Assembly: GCA_965220825.1 (NCBI GenBank) | Contig: OZ244839.1 | Location: 2,542,001-2,606,000, forward strand | Length of the DNA stretch: 64,000 nucleotides | Source: G965220825 sp965220825 | GTDB lineage: Bacteria; Pseudomonadota; Alphaproteobacteria; UBA828 | Direction of reading: 5' to 3' | In this document: in pieces, positions 33,646-42,299 of the stretch | Layout of the letters: each line of letters starts with the position of its first letter | Numbering within the stretch: position 1 is the stretch's first letter | Notes under the pieces: generated by a model | The model's database searches: none | What the model saw: the letters and a program-made list of their open reading frames with translations, nothing else | What the model was told of the DNA's origin: nothing | Made by a program: the position numbers and the translations under genes

Positions 33646-34212
33646 ATGCCGCGTTATCCCTCCAGCGGCGGTCCCATCGTGCGCCGGGTGCCCGAGGGGG
33701 ACGACCGGCCGCGCCTCGTCTGCGAGACCTGCGGCTTCATCCGCTACGAGAACCCCAAGATCGTCGTCGGCTCGGTCGCGAGCTGGGAGGGGCGCATCCT
33801 GCTCTGCCGCCGGGCCATCGAGCCCCAGGCCGGGTTCTGGACACTGCCCGCGGGCTTTCTGGAGCTGCGTGAGGATCCGGAAGAGGGGGCGCGGCGCGAG
33901 GCGCGGGAGGAGGCGTGCGCGGCGATCGCCATCGATGCGCTGCTCGGCGTCTACACCATTCCGCGTATCAGCCTGGTGCAGCTCATCTACCGCGCGGCGC
34001 TCGAGAGTCCGGACGTGGCGGCCGGCGAGGAAAGTCTCGAGGTGGGGCTCTTCGAGACGGCGGCGATCCCTTGGGAGTCCCTCGCCTTTCCTTCCGTCGT
34101 CTGGGCGCTCCGCCACCACGAGGCGGTGAAGGGACGTCCGGCCTTTGCGCCCTTCACCAATCCGGAAGGTGACCAGGGCATCTATCGCCCGGGCTTTGCC
34201 GCGAGCCGTTAG
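33646..34212 (+). CDS. Nudix hydrolase (ADP-ribose pyrophosphatase-like)
   Basis: Hydrolyses a nucleoside diphosphate linked to another group. From ATG 33646 the protein has 188 residues. The Nudix box is GFLELREDPEEGARREAREEACAAI, fitting G-x5-E-x7-R-E-x-x-E-E. An N-terminal CETCG is half of a zinc ribbon seen in NUDT12/NudC-like members; the second CxxC is absent. The frame is open far upstream, but homology starts at RVPEGDDRPRLVCETC. It is convergent with ftsY with only 4 bases between the stops. Confidence 0.88.
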   Translation: MPRYPSSGGPIVRRVPEGDDRPRLVCETCGFIRYENPKIVVGSVASWEGRILLCRRAIEPQAGFWTLPAGFLELREDPEEGARREAREEACAAIAIDALLGVYTIPRISLVQLIYRAALESPDVAAGEESLEVGLFETAAIPWESLAFPSVVWALRHHEAVKGRPAFAPFTNPEGDQGIYRPGFAASR

Positions 34213-34216
34213 GCGG

Positions 34217-35170
34217 TCAGGCGTCGGGTAGCGCCTCCAGCCCCATCAGGGCGTGGGCAAAGGCGCGGGGCTCGAAGGGGCGGAGGTCGTCCACGCCCTC
34301 GCCCACACCGAGTGCCACCACGGGAATGCCGAAGCGGTCCGCAAGCGCCACCAGAACGCCGCCCTTCGCCGTGCCGTCGAGCTTGGTTACCACCAATCCG
34401 TCGATATCCACCGCCCGGCGAAACGCCTCCACCTGGCTGTGGGCGTTCTGTCCCGTGGTGGCGTCCAGCACCAGAAGGCGGCTGTGGGGCGCGCGCGGGT
34501 CCAGCTTCTTCAGCACCCGGTCGATCTTGCGGAGCTGGTCCATCAGATGGGCCTGGTTCTGCAGCCTGCCCGCGGTGTCGATCAGCAGCACGTCGGTGCC
34601 CTCGGCGCGGGCGCGCTCAAGCGCCTCATAGGCGAGTCCCGCCGGATCGCCGCCGCCGGGCCGCGCAATCACCGGTGCGCCGGCGCGTTCGCCCCAGATT
34701 TCGAGCTGCTCCACCGCGGCGGCGCGGAAGGTGTCTCCGGCGACCAGCATGGTGCGCCGCCCCTCGCCCGCGAAGCGCCGCGCGAGCTTGCCGATGGTGG
34801 TGGTCTTGCCCGTGCCGTTGACCCCCGCCACGAGGATCGTGTGCGGTTTCGCGCGTTCGTCGACGGTGAGTGCCCCTTCCACCGGCGCGAGAATCTCGGC
34901 TATGCGGTCGGCAAGCGCGCGGCGCACCTCCTCTTCGCTCACCTCCGTTCCGAGCCGCTGCCGGGAGAGCGACGCGGTGAGTTCCGCCGCGGCCGCTGCG
35001 CCGAGATCGGCGCTGATCAGCAGCTCCTCCAGCGCCTCGAGCGCCGCCTCGTCGAGCCGGCGGCCGGTAAGGATCGCGCCGACGCCCCCGGCGATGTTGG
35101 CCGAGGTCCGCGCGAGCCCCGCCTTGAGCCACGCGAAAAGGCCGCGTCGTCCCGTCCCGTCGCCGGTCAT
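34217..35170 (-). CDS. ftsY: Signal recognition particle receptor FtsY
   Basis: GTPase that docks SRP-ribosome complexes at the inner membrane. The 317 residues hold only the N and G domains; the acidic A domain of E. coli is missing, as in many Alphaproteobacteria. Motifs: GVNGTGKTTTIGKLA (P-loop), DTFRAAAVEQLEIW, LLIDTAGRLQN, VTKLDGTAKGGVLVA and the C-terminal GVGEGVDDLRPF. The ATG at 35170 gives MTGDGTGRRGLFAWLKAGL and overlaps the end of mtaB by 4 bases. Order on this strand is dapF-mtaB-ftsY, each overlapping by 4 bases. Confidence 0.97.
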   Translation of the reverse strand: MTGDGTGRRGLFAWLKAGLARTSANIAGGVGAILTGRRLDEAALEALEELLISADLGAAAAAELTASLSRQRLGTEVSEEEVRRALADRIAEILAPVEGALTVDERAKPHTILVAGVNGTGKTTTIGKLARRFAGEGRRTMLVAGDTFRAAAVEQLEIWGERAGAPVIARPGGGDPAGLAYEALERARAEGTDVLLIDTAGRLQNQAHLMDQLRKIDRVLKKLDPRAPHSRLLVLDATTGQNAHSQVEAFRRAVDIDGLVVTKLDGTAKGGVLVALADRFGIPVVALGVGEGVDDLRPFEPRAFAHALMGLEALPDA

Positions 35171-36417
35171 GGGAGCGCGGTCCCGCGCAGCCCGTCGCCC
35201 GCCATGCCATGGATACGCGCCCGCACAATGTCCCCCGGGCTGCCGGCCGCGCGATCGAGCGAGACTCGCGCGAAGGTCTCGTCGCGCCCCTCGCGCCCTT
35301 CCTCCAGAAGAACCGAACTCTCGCGCCCGATGCGCCCGCCGAGGAAGCGACGCCGCTGGGCCGCGCCCGCCTCCCGGAGCGCCGCCGCCCGGGCGCGGCG
35401 CTCTCCCGCGGGCACCTGCGGCATGCGTGCCGCCGGCGTGCCCTTGCGCGCCGAATAGGGGAAGACATGCAGCCACACCAGACCGGCATCCGCGACCAGA
35501 CGCCGGGTGTTCCGGAACATCGCGTCCGTCTCGGTGGGAAAGCCCGCGATGAGATCCGCACCGAAGGCGATCTCCGGCCTCAGGCGCCGCAGGCGATCGC
35601 AGAGCGCCAGGACGTCGCCTCGCCCATGGCGGCGCTTCATGCGCTTCAACACCAGGTCGTCGCCCGCCTGGACGCTGAGATGGAGGTGGGGCATGAGGCG
35701 CGGCTCCTCGGCGAAGAGCCGCTCGAGCACCGGGTCGACCCGCGCCGGGTCCACGGAGGAGAGACGAAGCCGCGGCAGTTCGGGAACGGTGGCCAGAAGC
35801 CGGCGGATGGCCTCCCCCAGGCTCGGGGTGCCGGGCAAATCCGCCCCATAGTCGCCGAGGTCCACGCCGGTGAGCACCACTTCCCTGAATCCCCGGGCCA
35901 CGAGCGCGCGCGTCTCCGCGGCGACGGCGCCGAGCGGCACGCTGCGGCTCGGACCCCGCCCGTAGGGGATGATGCAGAAGGTGCAACGATGGTCGCAGCC
36001 GTTCTGGATCTGAACGAAGGCCCGCGCACGTTCCTGGAAGGCGTCCGCCAGATGGCCGGCGGTCTCGCGCCCCGCCATGATGTCGCCGACCGCGACGCGC
36101 GCCGTGTCCGCCGGCAGGTAGCTCTCGCGCAGGAGTTTCTCCCGGTTGCCGATCACCCGGTCGACCTCGGGCATGGCGGCGTAGCGCGCGGGGTCGATCT
36201 GGACGGCGCATCCCGTGGCGATGACGACGGCGTCGGGGTTCTGCCGTCGCGCCTTCCGAATCGCCTGGCGCGCCTGGCGCTCCGCCTCGTGCGTGACGGC
36301 GCAGGTATTGACGATCGTTGCGCGCGTAAGCCCCGCATCCCGCGCCAGGGCGTGCACGATGTCGGATTCCCGGGCGTTGAGCCGGCAGCCGAGGGTGATG
36401 ACCTCCGGACCGTTCAT
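35167..36417 (-). CDS. mtaB: tRNA t6A37 methylthiotransferase MtaB
   Basis: Radical SAM enzyme that converts t6A to ms2t6A at tRNA position 37. From ATG 36417 it has 416 residues. Three cysteines of the N-terminal UPF0004 domain are visible (ITLGCRLN, VNTCAVTHEA, IATGCAVQ), the radical SAM CxxxCxxC is NGCDHRCTFC, and a TRAM-like C-terminus follows. The start overlaps dapF by 4 bases. Its product acts downstream of TsaB (14.7 kb), since both act on A37 of the same tRNAs. The longer upstream open frame lies within dapF on another frame. Confidence 0.96.
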   Translation of the reverse strand: MNGPEVITLGCRLNARESDIVHALARDAGLTRATIVNTCAVTHEAERQARQAIRKARRQNPDAVVIATGCAVQIDPARYAAMPEVDRVIGNREKLLRESYLPADTARVAVGDIMAGRETAGHLADAFQERARAFVQIQNGCDHRCTFCIIPYGRGPSRSVPLGAVAAETRALVARGFREVVLTGVDLGDYGADLPGTPSLGEAIRRLLATVPELPRLRLSSVDPARVDPVLERLFAEEPRLMPHLHLSVQAGDDLVLKRMKRRHGRGDVLALCDRLRRLRPEIAFGADLIAGFPTETDAMFRNTRRLVADAGLVWLHVFPYSARKGTPAARMPQVPAGERRARAAALREAGAAQRRRFLGGRIGRESSVLLEEGREGRDETFARVSLDRAAGSPGDIVRARIHGMAGDGLRGTALP

Positions 36418-37232
36418 GACGCGAGCTCCCCGGTAAAGCTCCGTGCCGCCGGGCCCGTCATGTCCACATGTCCGTCGCTCCGCCAGACGATCGCGAGCGG
36501 CCCGCCGTCGAGCGCGAGATGCACGGCACGCCCCGTCAGGCCGCGCCGCGCGGCGGCGACGGCCGCTGCGCAGGCGCCGGTCCCGCAGGCGCGCGTGAGC
36601 CCCGCGCCGCGCTCCCAGACCCGGAGCCGAAGGGCGTCTTCGTCGTACCGGGACGCGACGCCGATATTGCCGCGTTCCGGCAGAAGCGGGTGGTGCTCGA
36701 GGTCGGGGCCGAGGGTGTCGAGCGGTACGCTCTCCGCATCGTCCACGAAGAACACCAGATGCGGGTTCCCCATATTGACGGCCACGGCGTCCGCGAGCGG
36801 ACCGGCCGCCGCCGGCACATGGAGCGTGTCCACCTCGCGGGCGAGCGGGATCTCGCGCCAGTCGAGGCGCGCGGGCCCCATGTCCACGCACACATCCGTT
36901 CCGCTCGCCCGCGCCGTAAGGAGGCCGGCGACCGTCTCCACCGTCACACGGTCGCGGCCGGTCTCCTCCAGGAGCAGCCGGGCGATACAGCGGGTGCCGT
37001 TGCCGCAGGCCTCGACCTCTCCACCGTCCCGGTTCCAGATCCGCAGAAAGGCGTCGGCCGCGCGCGCCCTCGGCGCTTCCAATGCGAGGAGCTGGTCGCA
37101 ACCGACGCCGGTGCGCCGGTCCGCGATGGCGCGCACCCGCGCGCCGTCGAGAGCAACCGTCGCACGGCGCAGGTCGAGCACGACGAAATCGTTGCCGAGG
37201 CTGTGCATCTTGGTGAAGGGAAGGCCCGTCAT
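36414..37232 (-). CDS. dapF: Diaminopimelate epimerase
   Basis: Cofactor-free epimerase converting LL- to meso-diaminopimelate. The 272 residues begin MTGLPFTKMHSLGNDFVVLDL. The two catalytic cysteines sit in EACGNGTRCIARLL (about residue 75) and TRACGTGACAAAVAA (about residue 217), with the substrate Glu/Arg region ERGAGLTRAC. It heads a 3-gene chain dapF-mtaB-ftsY with ATGA overlaps. Upstream lies the third IS481-derived fragment. Confidence 0.97.
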   Translation of the reverse strand: MTGLPFTKMHSLGNDFVVLDLRRATVALDGARVRAIADRRTGVGCDQLLALEAPRARAADAFLRIWNRDGGEVEACGNGTRCIARLLLEETGRDRVTVETVAGLLTARASGTDVCVDMGPARLDWREIPLAREVDTLHVPAAAGPLADAVAVNMGNPHLVFFVDDAESVPLDTLGPDLEHHPLLPERGNIGVASRYDEDALRLRVWERGAGLTRACGTGACAAAVAAARRGLTGRAVHLALDGGPLAIVWRSDGHVDMTGPAARSFTGELAS

Positions 37233-37298
37233 GGGGCGGGTTATAGGAGCGGAGGCGGAGTTCCGTCCACCATTTCGAGTCCGGCCGGGCCGAGCGGC

Positions 37299-37643
37299 TG
37301 TGCAAGATCAGAGAGGTATTGAGACGCGGCTCGTGAAACGCGGTTGGCGGTCTCCGAAGCGGTTGGTGGACAGATCAACCGCTTCGGAGACCGCATGACA
37401 GGTTTGGTGCGCGGGTCTTGAGGCCCGCATTTTTCTTCTTCTCGAAAAACAAAAACATGCGGGCCTCAAGACCCGCGCACCAAAAAGGGGCGACGCGCGA
37501 CCGCCCCTAACGCCGGTTCGCCGGATGAGGTGGCTCCACCGGAGCCACGGGTTCCAGCTCACGCCTCGACAAGCTCCACGCCGACATGCCCTTCCCCGTC
37601 AAGGCCATCCGGATCGACGCCTTTGCCGACGCGTTCGATACGA
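37299..37643 (+). mobile_element. Truncated deletion derivative of the IS481 element with internal hairpin (copy 3)
   Basis: Begins TGTGCAAGATCAGAGAGG at 37299. It carries the start-side end, a perfect 19-bp inverted repeat (37347-37365 with 37376-37394), the long hairpin, then pieces of the transposase core: one matching the region before the second Asp (GACAAGCTCC through CCATCC) joined directly at ATCGACG (37613-37619) to a downstream piece. The far terminus is gone; recognisable homology stops near 37643. About 50 extra bases at 37518-37565 with their own palindrome (GTGGCTCC/GGAGCCAC) interrupt the homology. It fills most of the 473-base gap between dapF and the rhodanese gene. Confidence 0.82.
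37403..37484. repeat. 28-bp perfect hairpin of the IS-derived family (copy 3, loop inverted)
   Basis: Left arm 37403-37430, right arm 37457-37484, exact complements over 28 bases. Relative to the other two copies the central step reads CTTGAGG instead of CTCCAGG, and the opposite arm carries the matching CCTCAAG. The loop (37431-37456) is close to the reverse complement of the copy-2 loop. The TGA created by the change closes the frame that stays open in the other copies. Confidence 0.92.
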
Positions 37644-37705
37644 CAGCGGCTCGACGGCGGGGCGCGGGGCGTGCATGCTGTAGCGCCGCGTTCGAGGAGA
37701 GCAGC

Positions 37706-38101
37706 ATGATCGTCAAGGGCGTCAAGGAACTGGTGGCCGAGGCCGAAGCCGAAATCGCGACGCTCTCGGCATCGTCGGCGATCGCGCTGGCCGACGATCC
37801 CGAGGTCGAACTGGTGGACATCAGGGACATCCGGGAGCTGTGGCGGGAGGGTGCCGTTCCCGGTGCGCGTCATGTGCCCCGCGGCATGCTCGAGTTCTGG
37901 ATCGACCCGGAGAGCCCCTACCACAAGGAGTTCTTCGCGAGCGGCAAGAAGTTCGTCTTCTTCTGCGCCGGCGGCATGCGTTCGGCACTGGCGGCCCAGG
38001 CGGCGCAGACCATGGGGCTTCGCCCGGTCGCCCATATCGCCGGCGGCTTCGGTGCGTGGAAAGAGGCCGGCGGTCCGGTGGAGGAGAAGGAGCGCCGCTA
38101 G
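37706..38101 (+). CDS. Single-domain rhodanese-like protein
   Basis: A 131-residue sulphurtransferase-fold protein from ATG 37706. The sequence runs from VELVDIRDIRELWREGAVPGARHVPRGMLEFW to the active-site loop FFCAGGMRSALAAQ, where the Cys should carry persulphide sulphur, and ends with HIAGGFGAWKEAGGPV. The CAGGMR loop has the usual six-residue sulphurtransferase size. An N-terminal helix (VKGVKELVAEAEAEIATLSASSAI) is typical of an alphaproteobacterial subgroup. Downstream, a DMT transporter gene starts within 10 bases. Confidence 0.92.
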   Translation: MIVKGVKELVAEAEAEIATLSASSAIALADDPEVELVDIRDIRELWREGAVPGARHVPRGMLEFWIDPESPYHKEFFASGKKFVFFCAGGMRSALAAQAAQTMGLRPVAHIAGGFGAWKEAGGPVEEKERR

Positions 38102-38109
38102 CCCGCGCC

Positions 38110-39075
38110 TTGGCGCGCGCGTTTCTCACGGCGGCACGCCGGGCGATTCGGGAGGGGCGGCTCGCCCGGGTCTACGGGGGTCTGCCGCCTTCGGTCCGCG
38201 GCATGCTGCTGATGCTCGGCGCGACGCTGGGCTTCTCCGCCATGCATGCGGTGATCCGCATCGCCTCCACCGAGCAGCACCCCTTCGAAGCCGCATTTTT
38301 CCGCAATCTTTTCGGGCTCCTGGTGCTCGTGCCGTTCCTCCTGCGCCATGGTTTCGGCGCATTCCGCACGCGAAGGCTGCCCCTCCACGGCCTGCGGGGG
38401 GCGGTGCATACGGGCGCCATGCTGATGTTCTTCGTTGCCGTCCCGATCACCCCGCTCGGCACTGTCGCCGCCCTCGGCTTCACGGCGCCGCTCTTCGTCG
38501 CCGTTGGTGCGGCGCTCTTCCTGGGCGAGGCGTTGCGCATGCGGCGGGCCGCCGCCCTGGTTGCGGGGTTCGCCGGCGCCCTGCTGATCATCCGGCCCGG
38601 CATGGCGGCACTGGACCTCGGCACGCTTCTGGTCCTCGGCTCGTCGGCCGTCTGGGCCGGGGCGATGATTCTGATCAAGCTTCTCTCGCGCACGGAATCG
38701 AGCCTCACGCTCACCGCCTATATGGCTCTATTCCTCACGCCGCTCACGGCCATCGCCGCCGCTTTCGTCTGGCGTTGGCCGAGCCTCGTGGAGCTCGGCT
38801 GGTTCGCCCTGATGGGCGCGCTGGGCACGGTGGGCCATCTCTGCCTGGCGCAGGCCTTCCGCGAGGCCGACGCGACGGCCGTTTTGCCGGTGGATTTCCT
38901 CCGCCTGATCTGGGCTTCGCTCCTCGGCTATCTGCTTTTTGCGGAAATCCCCGTTCTCTATGTCTGGCTCGGCGGCATCGTGATCTTCTCGAGCACGCTC
39001 TATCTCGCCTATCGTGAGGCCCGGGTTTCGCGCATGGGGCGCGGGGTGGAAGCCGGGCCCGGCGCACGAAGCTGA
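38110..39075 (+). CDS. EamA/DMT-superfamily transporter
   Basis: Inner-membrane exporter-type protein with ten predicted helices in two EamA repeats, 321 residues if translated from the TTG at 38110. The first EamA unit starts at PSVRGMLLMLGATLGFSAMHAVIRIAS, with FRNLFGLLVLVPFLL and GTVAALGFTAPLFVAVGAALFLGE. The second covers LVLGSSAVWAGAMILIKLLSR to VLYVWLGGIVIFSSTLYLAYRE. The start is uncertain: ATG 38203 would begin exactly at the first helix, while the TTG has an AAGGAG 17 bases upstream. Relatives move small metabolites or S-adenosylmethionine; the substrate is unknown. Confidence 0.85.
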   Translation: MARAFLTAARRAIREGRLARVYGGLPPSVRGMLLMLGATLGFSAMHAVIRIASTEQHPFEAAFFRNLFGLLVLVPFLLRHGFGAFRTRRLPLHGLRGAVHTGAMLMFFVAVPITPLGTVAALGFTAPLFVAVGAALFLGEALRMRRAAALVAGFAGALLIIRPGMAALDLGTLLVLGSSAVWAGAMILIKLLSRTESSLTLTAYMALFLTPLTAIAAAFVWRWPSLVELGWFALMGALGTVGHLCLAQAFREADATAVLPVDFLRLIWASLLGYLLFAEIPVLYVWLGGIVIFSSTLYLAYREARVSRMGRGVEAGPGARS

Positions 39076-39117
39076 TATGATGAGGCCTCCCGACCGCTTC
39101 GGGGAAGGATCGACACA

Positions 39118-39912
39118 ATGCTTGCGGACGCGATCGGCCAGGCCGTCGATCTCTATGCCGCGGCCCGCGAGCGCCGCCGGCGGATCGTCCAGCTCCCGGA
39201 ATCCTGCCGGCCCGGATCGCTCGAGGACGCCTATGTCGTGCAGGCGGCGCTCAATGCGCGGCTCGCACCCGCTTTGGGCCCCGTCCGCGGGCGGAAGATC
39301 GGCTGTACGACGCCCGTGATGCAGCGCTATCTGGAGATTTCCCACCCCTGCGCCGGCGCACTCTACGAACGCGCGATCCACGCCGGCACGGCCGCCGTTC
39401 CCTTCGCCGGCTACTGGCGGCCCGGCGTGGAATGCGAGATCGCCGTTCGTCTCGCCCGCCCCCTGCCGGCGGAGGAGGCGCCGTTCGACCGGGCCCGCGT
39501 CGCCGACGCCGTGGAGAGCTGCGCCGCCGCCATGGAGATCGTGGACGACCGCTACGAGGATTTCCGCGCTCTCTCCACCCCGTGCCTGGTGGCCGACGAC
39601 TTCTTCAGCGCCGGCGCGGTGATCGGCGCACCGGTCGCGGGATGGCGGGCGCTCGACCTCCCGGCGCTGCGTGGCGTGATGGAAATCGGCGGGGTGGAGA
39701 TAGGCGCCGGCCGGGGCCGGGACGTGATGGGTCATCCCTTCGAGGCCCTCGCCTGGCTCGCGAACCATGCCGCCGCCGAGGGCAGACCGCTGCGGGAGGG
39801 CGACACGGTGCTTACCGGCAGTATCGTGGAGACCCGCTGGGTGGCGCCGGGGGATAGGGTCCGTGTGGCCGTCGAGGGTTTGGGGGAAGCCTTTGCGACC
39901 TTCGGAGCCTGA
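39118..39912 (+). CDS. 2-keto-4-pentenoate hydratase / fumarylacetoacetate hydrolase-family protein
   Basis: A 264-residue enzyme of the MhpD-like hydratase group, which adds water to 2-hydroxypentadienoate-type intermediates from aromatic meta-cleavage. Motifs: GRKIGCTTPVMQRYL, RPGVECEIAVRLARPLP (metal-binding Glu pair in E-x-E), then CAAAMEIVDDRYEDF and TGSIVETRWVAPGDRV. No ring-cleavage dioxygenase lies nearby, so the physiological substrate is unclear. It follows the DMT transporter by about 40 bases. Confidence 0.86.
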   Translation: MLADAIGQAVDLYAAARERRRRIVQLPESCRPGSLEDAYVVQAALNARLAPALGPVRGRKIGCTTPVMQRYLEISHPCAGALYERAIHAGTAAVPFAGYWRPGVECEIAVRLARPLPAEEAPFDRARVADAVESCAAAMEIVDDRYEDFRALSTPCLVADDFFSAGAVIGAPVAGWRALDLPALRGVMEIGGVEIGAGRGRDVMGHPFEALAWLANHAAAEGRPLREGDTVLTGSIVETRWVAPGDRVRVAVEGLGEAFATFGA

Positions 39913-39994
39913 GCCCGCCGCGGGCGCGGCATCCCCTTGCCAGAGCGGTGGCGGGGCAGGATAGTCGCGGCGGAAGGATGCGGAAAACGAGGCC

Positions 39995-40975
39995 ATGAGC
40001 GAAGAGTTCGACTGGGAAATCCCGCACGCGGCGCAGCCCAATCCGGAGGAGCTCTCCTTCGATCTCGACCGCGCTCTCGACGCGGTGGTCTCGCTAAGGG
40101 CGACTGTCCCGGAGGACGCTTTCACGGCCGAGATCCTCGGTACCGAACGCACCGGAAACGGCGTGCTGATCGGGGCCGACGGCCTCGTGCTGACCATCGG
40201 CTACCTGATCGCCGAGGCCGAGTCGGTCTGGCTGACGGCGAACGACGGCAGCGTGCTGGCGGGCCATGCGCTGGGCTACGATTTCGAATCCGGCTTCGGC
40301 CTCGTGCAGGCGCTGGGCCGGGCGGCGGCGATGCCCATCGAAATCGGCAGCTCGAGCGGTCTCTCCGAGGGCGACCTGGTGATCGTTGCCGGCGAAGGCG
40401 GCCGGCGCCATTCCCTGAATGCCCGCATCACCGCCAAGCGGGAGTTTGCGGGCTATTGGGAATATGTTCTGGACGAGGCGCTCTTCACCGCGCCACCCCA
40501 TCCCAACTGGGGCGGTTGCGGGCTGCTGGACCGGCAGGGACGTCTGGTCGGCGTCGGCTCGCTCCTGGTGCAGCAAGCGGGCCGCATGCCGGGCGCCTCC
40601 CTCGACGGCAACATGATGGTGCCCATCGACCTTCTGAAGCCGATTCTGGAGGATATGCGCACCATGGGCTGCACCCGGCGCAGGCCGCGCCCGTGGCTCG
40701 GCGCCTATGTGACGGAAGTGGACGACGATCTGGTGGTCGCGGGGCTCGCGCCCGAGGGTCCGGCGGAGCAGGCGGAGCTCAAGGTGGGTGACATGGTGCT
40801 CGCGGTGGACCGCAAGCCGGTGGCGAGCCTTGCGGAGTTCTTCCGCAGCGTGTGGTCGGTGGGGGAGGCGGGTGTCGCGGTACCGCTCACCGTCATGCGC
40901 GACGGTGCGCCCCAGGATGTGCGCGTGCTCTCGGCCACCCGCGACGAGTTCCTCAAGACGCCTCGTCTTCATTGA
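39995..40975 (+). CDS. Trypsin-fold PDZ protein lacking the catalytic triad (S1C pseudoprotease)
   Basis: A 326-residue DegP/HtrA-like protein without a signal peptide. The protease-like barrel spans about residues 25-220 and a PDZ domain about 230-310 (RPWLGAYVTEVDDDLVVAGLAPEGPAEQAELKVGDMVLAVD). All three triad positions differ from active HtrA: the His of the xxNxHV segment is Tyr70 (VLTIGYLIAE), the Asp of the D-I-A-L segment is Gly100 (SGFGLVQ), and the Ser of the GNSGG segment is Trp172 (HPNWGGCGLL). It is therefore predicted to be a binding or scaffold protein. The 3' end overlaps nagA (convergent) by 23 bases. Confidence 0.88.
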   Translation: MSEEFDWEIPHAAQPNPEELSFDLDRALDAVVSLRATVPEDAFTAEILGTERTGNGVLIGADGLVLTIGYLIAEAESVWLTANDGSVLAGHALGYDFESGFGLVQALGRAAAMPIEIGSSSGLSEGDLVIVAGEGGRRHSLNARITAKREFAGYWEYVLDEALFTAPPHPNWGGCGLLDRQGRLVGVGSLLVQQAGRMPGASLDGNMMVPIDLLKPILEDMRTMGCTRRRPRPWLGAYVTEVDDDLVVAGLAPEGPAEQAELKVGDMVLAVDRKPVASLAEFFRSVWSVGEAGVAVPLTVMRDGAPQDVRVLSATRDEFLKTPRLH

Positions 40976-42182
40976 GCGGGGCGGCTGCGTCCTCGCGCGT
41001 ACCGCCGATCCAGGTTGCACGGACCCGGAGTTCCGCATCGAGCCACACCATATCGGCTCTGAGACCCGGTGCGAGCCGCCCGCGGCTCCCTGCAAGCCCG
41101 AGGTAGTCCGCGGGGTAGGCGGCGGCCATGGCGAGCGCCTCGGCGAGCGGGATGTCGGCATGGGCGACGCAGTTCCGCACCGCCCGGCCCATATCGAGGA
41201 GCGAGCCCGCGAGGCGGCCCTCCCGATTGCGCAGGCAGCCGTCTTCGATACGCACCGTCTCTCCCGCAAGGCGGAACGCGCGGAGCGGCGCGGTCGCGCC
41301 GACCGGCGCCATGGCGTCGGTCACCAGAAGCAGCTTGCCGGAGGGTTTGACACGGGCGGCAATGCGGAGGGCGTCCCAATGGACATGCACGCCGTCCGCG
41401 ATGATTCCGCAGGCGAGTCGGTCGTCGGCAAGCGCCGCCCCGGCGGCGCCGGGCTCGCGATGGTTGAACGGTCCCATGGCGTTGAAGAGATGCGTGACGC
41501 CGGTGAGGCCCTGCGCTGAAGCGCGCGCGAGCGTTGCCCGATCCGCCTCCGTGTGCCCGGCCGCCACGATGGCGCCCCGGCGCACGAGCGCCGCGATGTC
41601 CTCCGGTGCGACGCATTCCGGCGCAAGCGTCACCAGGGTGCGGCCGGTGCCGAGCGATGTCAGCAGGCGGATATCGTCCGTCGCCAGCGGCCGCAGCGAC
41701 CCCGCATCATGGGCGCCGCGGCGCGAGGCGTTGATATGGGGGCCTTCGAAATGGATGCCGAGAACCCCGGGCGCGTCTTGCGCGAGCGCCGCGCGGACCG
41801 CCGCCACTGCGCGCTCCATGCCGGCGCGAGGGCCGGAGATATAGGTCGGCAGGAAGCCCGTCGTTCCGAAGGCGCGATGCGCGCGTGCCATGATGCGGAG
41901 GGTCTCCGCGTCCGGCGTCTCGTTGAACGTTGCGCCCCCGCCGCCATTGACCTGAATGTCGATAAAGCCCGCGGCGAGCGTGCCGCCGGCGAGCGTCACC
42001 GTGCGCATGCCGGGGGGAATCTTCTCTTGCGGGAGGATGTCGCGAATGGCGCCGCCGGCCGTCAATAGCGCGAGACCCGGGCGCAGGCCGTCGGGCGTAT
42101 GCAGCATCGCGCCCGCGAGCGCTTCCACGGGCCCGTTGCCGGTCATGGCGTCCACCGGGTGCACTCCCTGCATTTGCCGCAT
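40953..42182 (-). CDS. nagA: N-acetylglucosamine-6-phosphate deacetylase
   Basis: Amidohydrolase-superfamily enzyme that removes acetate from GlcNAc-6-phosphate during amino-sugar and wall recycling. It has 409 residues. Landmarks: GFIDIQVNGGGGATFNETPD, GIHFEGPHINASRRGAH (metal Glu), VAAGHTEADR and VTHLFNAMGPFNHREPG (metal His), HVHWDALRIA and LLLVTDAMAPVG (catalytic Asp). No nagB, nagE or regulator gene is adjacent. The gene is divergent from the Gfo/Idh oxidoreductase gene; the 117 bases between them should hold both promoters. Confidence 0.93.
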   Translation of the reverse strand: MRQMQGVHPVDAMTGNGPVEALAGAMLHTPDGLRPGLALLTAGGAIRDILPQEKIPPGMRTVTLAGGTLAAGFIDIQVNGGGGATFNETPDAETLRIMARAHRAFGTTGFLPTYISGPRAGMERAVAAVRAALAQDAPGVLGIHFEGPHINASRRGAHDAGSLRPLATDDIRLLTSLGTGRTLVTLAPECVAPEDIAALVRRGAIVAAGHTEADRATLARASAQGLTGVTHLFNAMGPFNHREPGAAGAALADDRLACGIIADGVHVHWDALRIAARVKPSGKLLLVTDAMAPVGATAPLRAFRLAGETVRIEDGCLRNREGRLAGSLLDMGRAVRNCVAHADIPLAEALAMAAAYPADYLGLAGSRGRLAPGLRADMVWLDAELRVRATWIGGTREDAAAPLNEDEAS

Positions 42183-42299
42183 CGCGTCTCTTCTGGCCCG
42201 TCTTCCGGGTCCGATATGACGGCGGGGGCTGCACGGGGCGACATTCCCATACGCCCGCCGCGTGCCGGGTGGTAGTGTCTGCCCGGATCGAAAGACGGG

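Noticed and set aside
35167..37305. A 712-codon frame starting far upstream of mtaB
   Set aside because: The extra N-terminal 296 codons are an out-of-frame reading of dapF and have no homology; MtaB begins at 36417.
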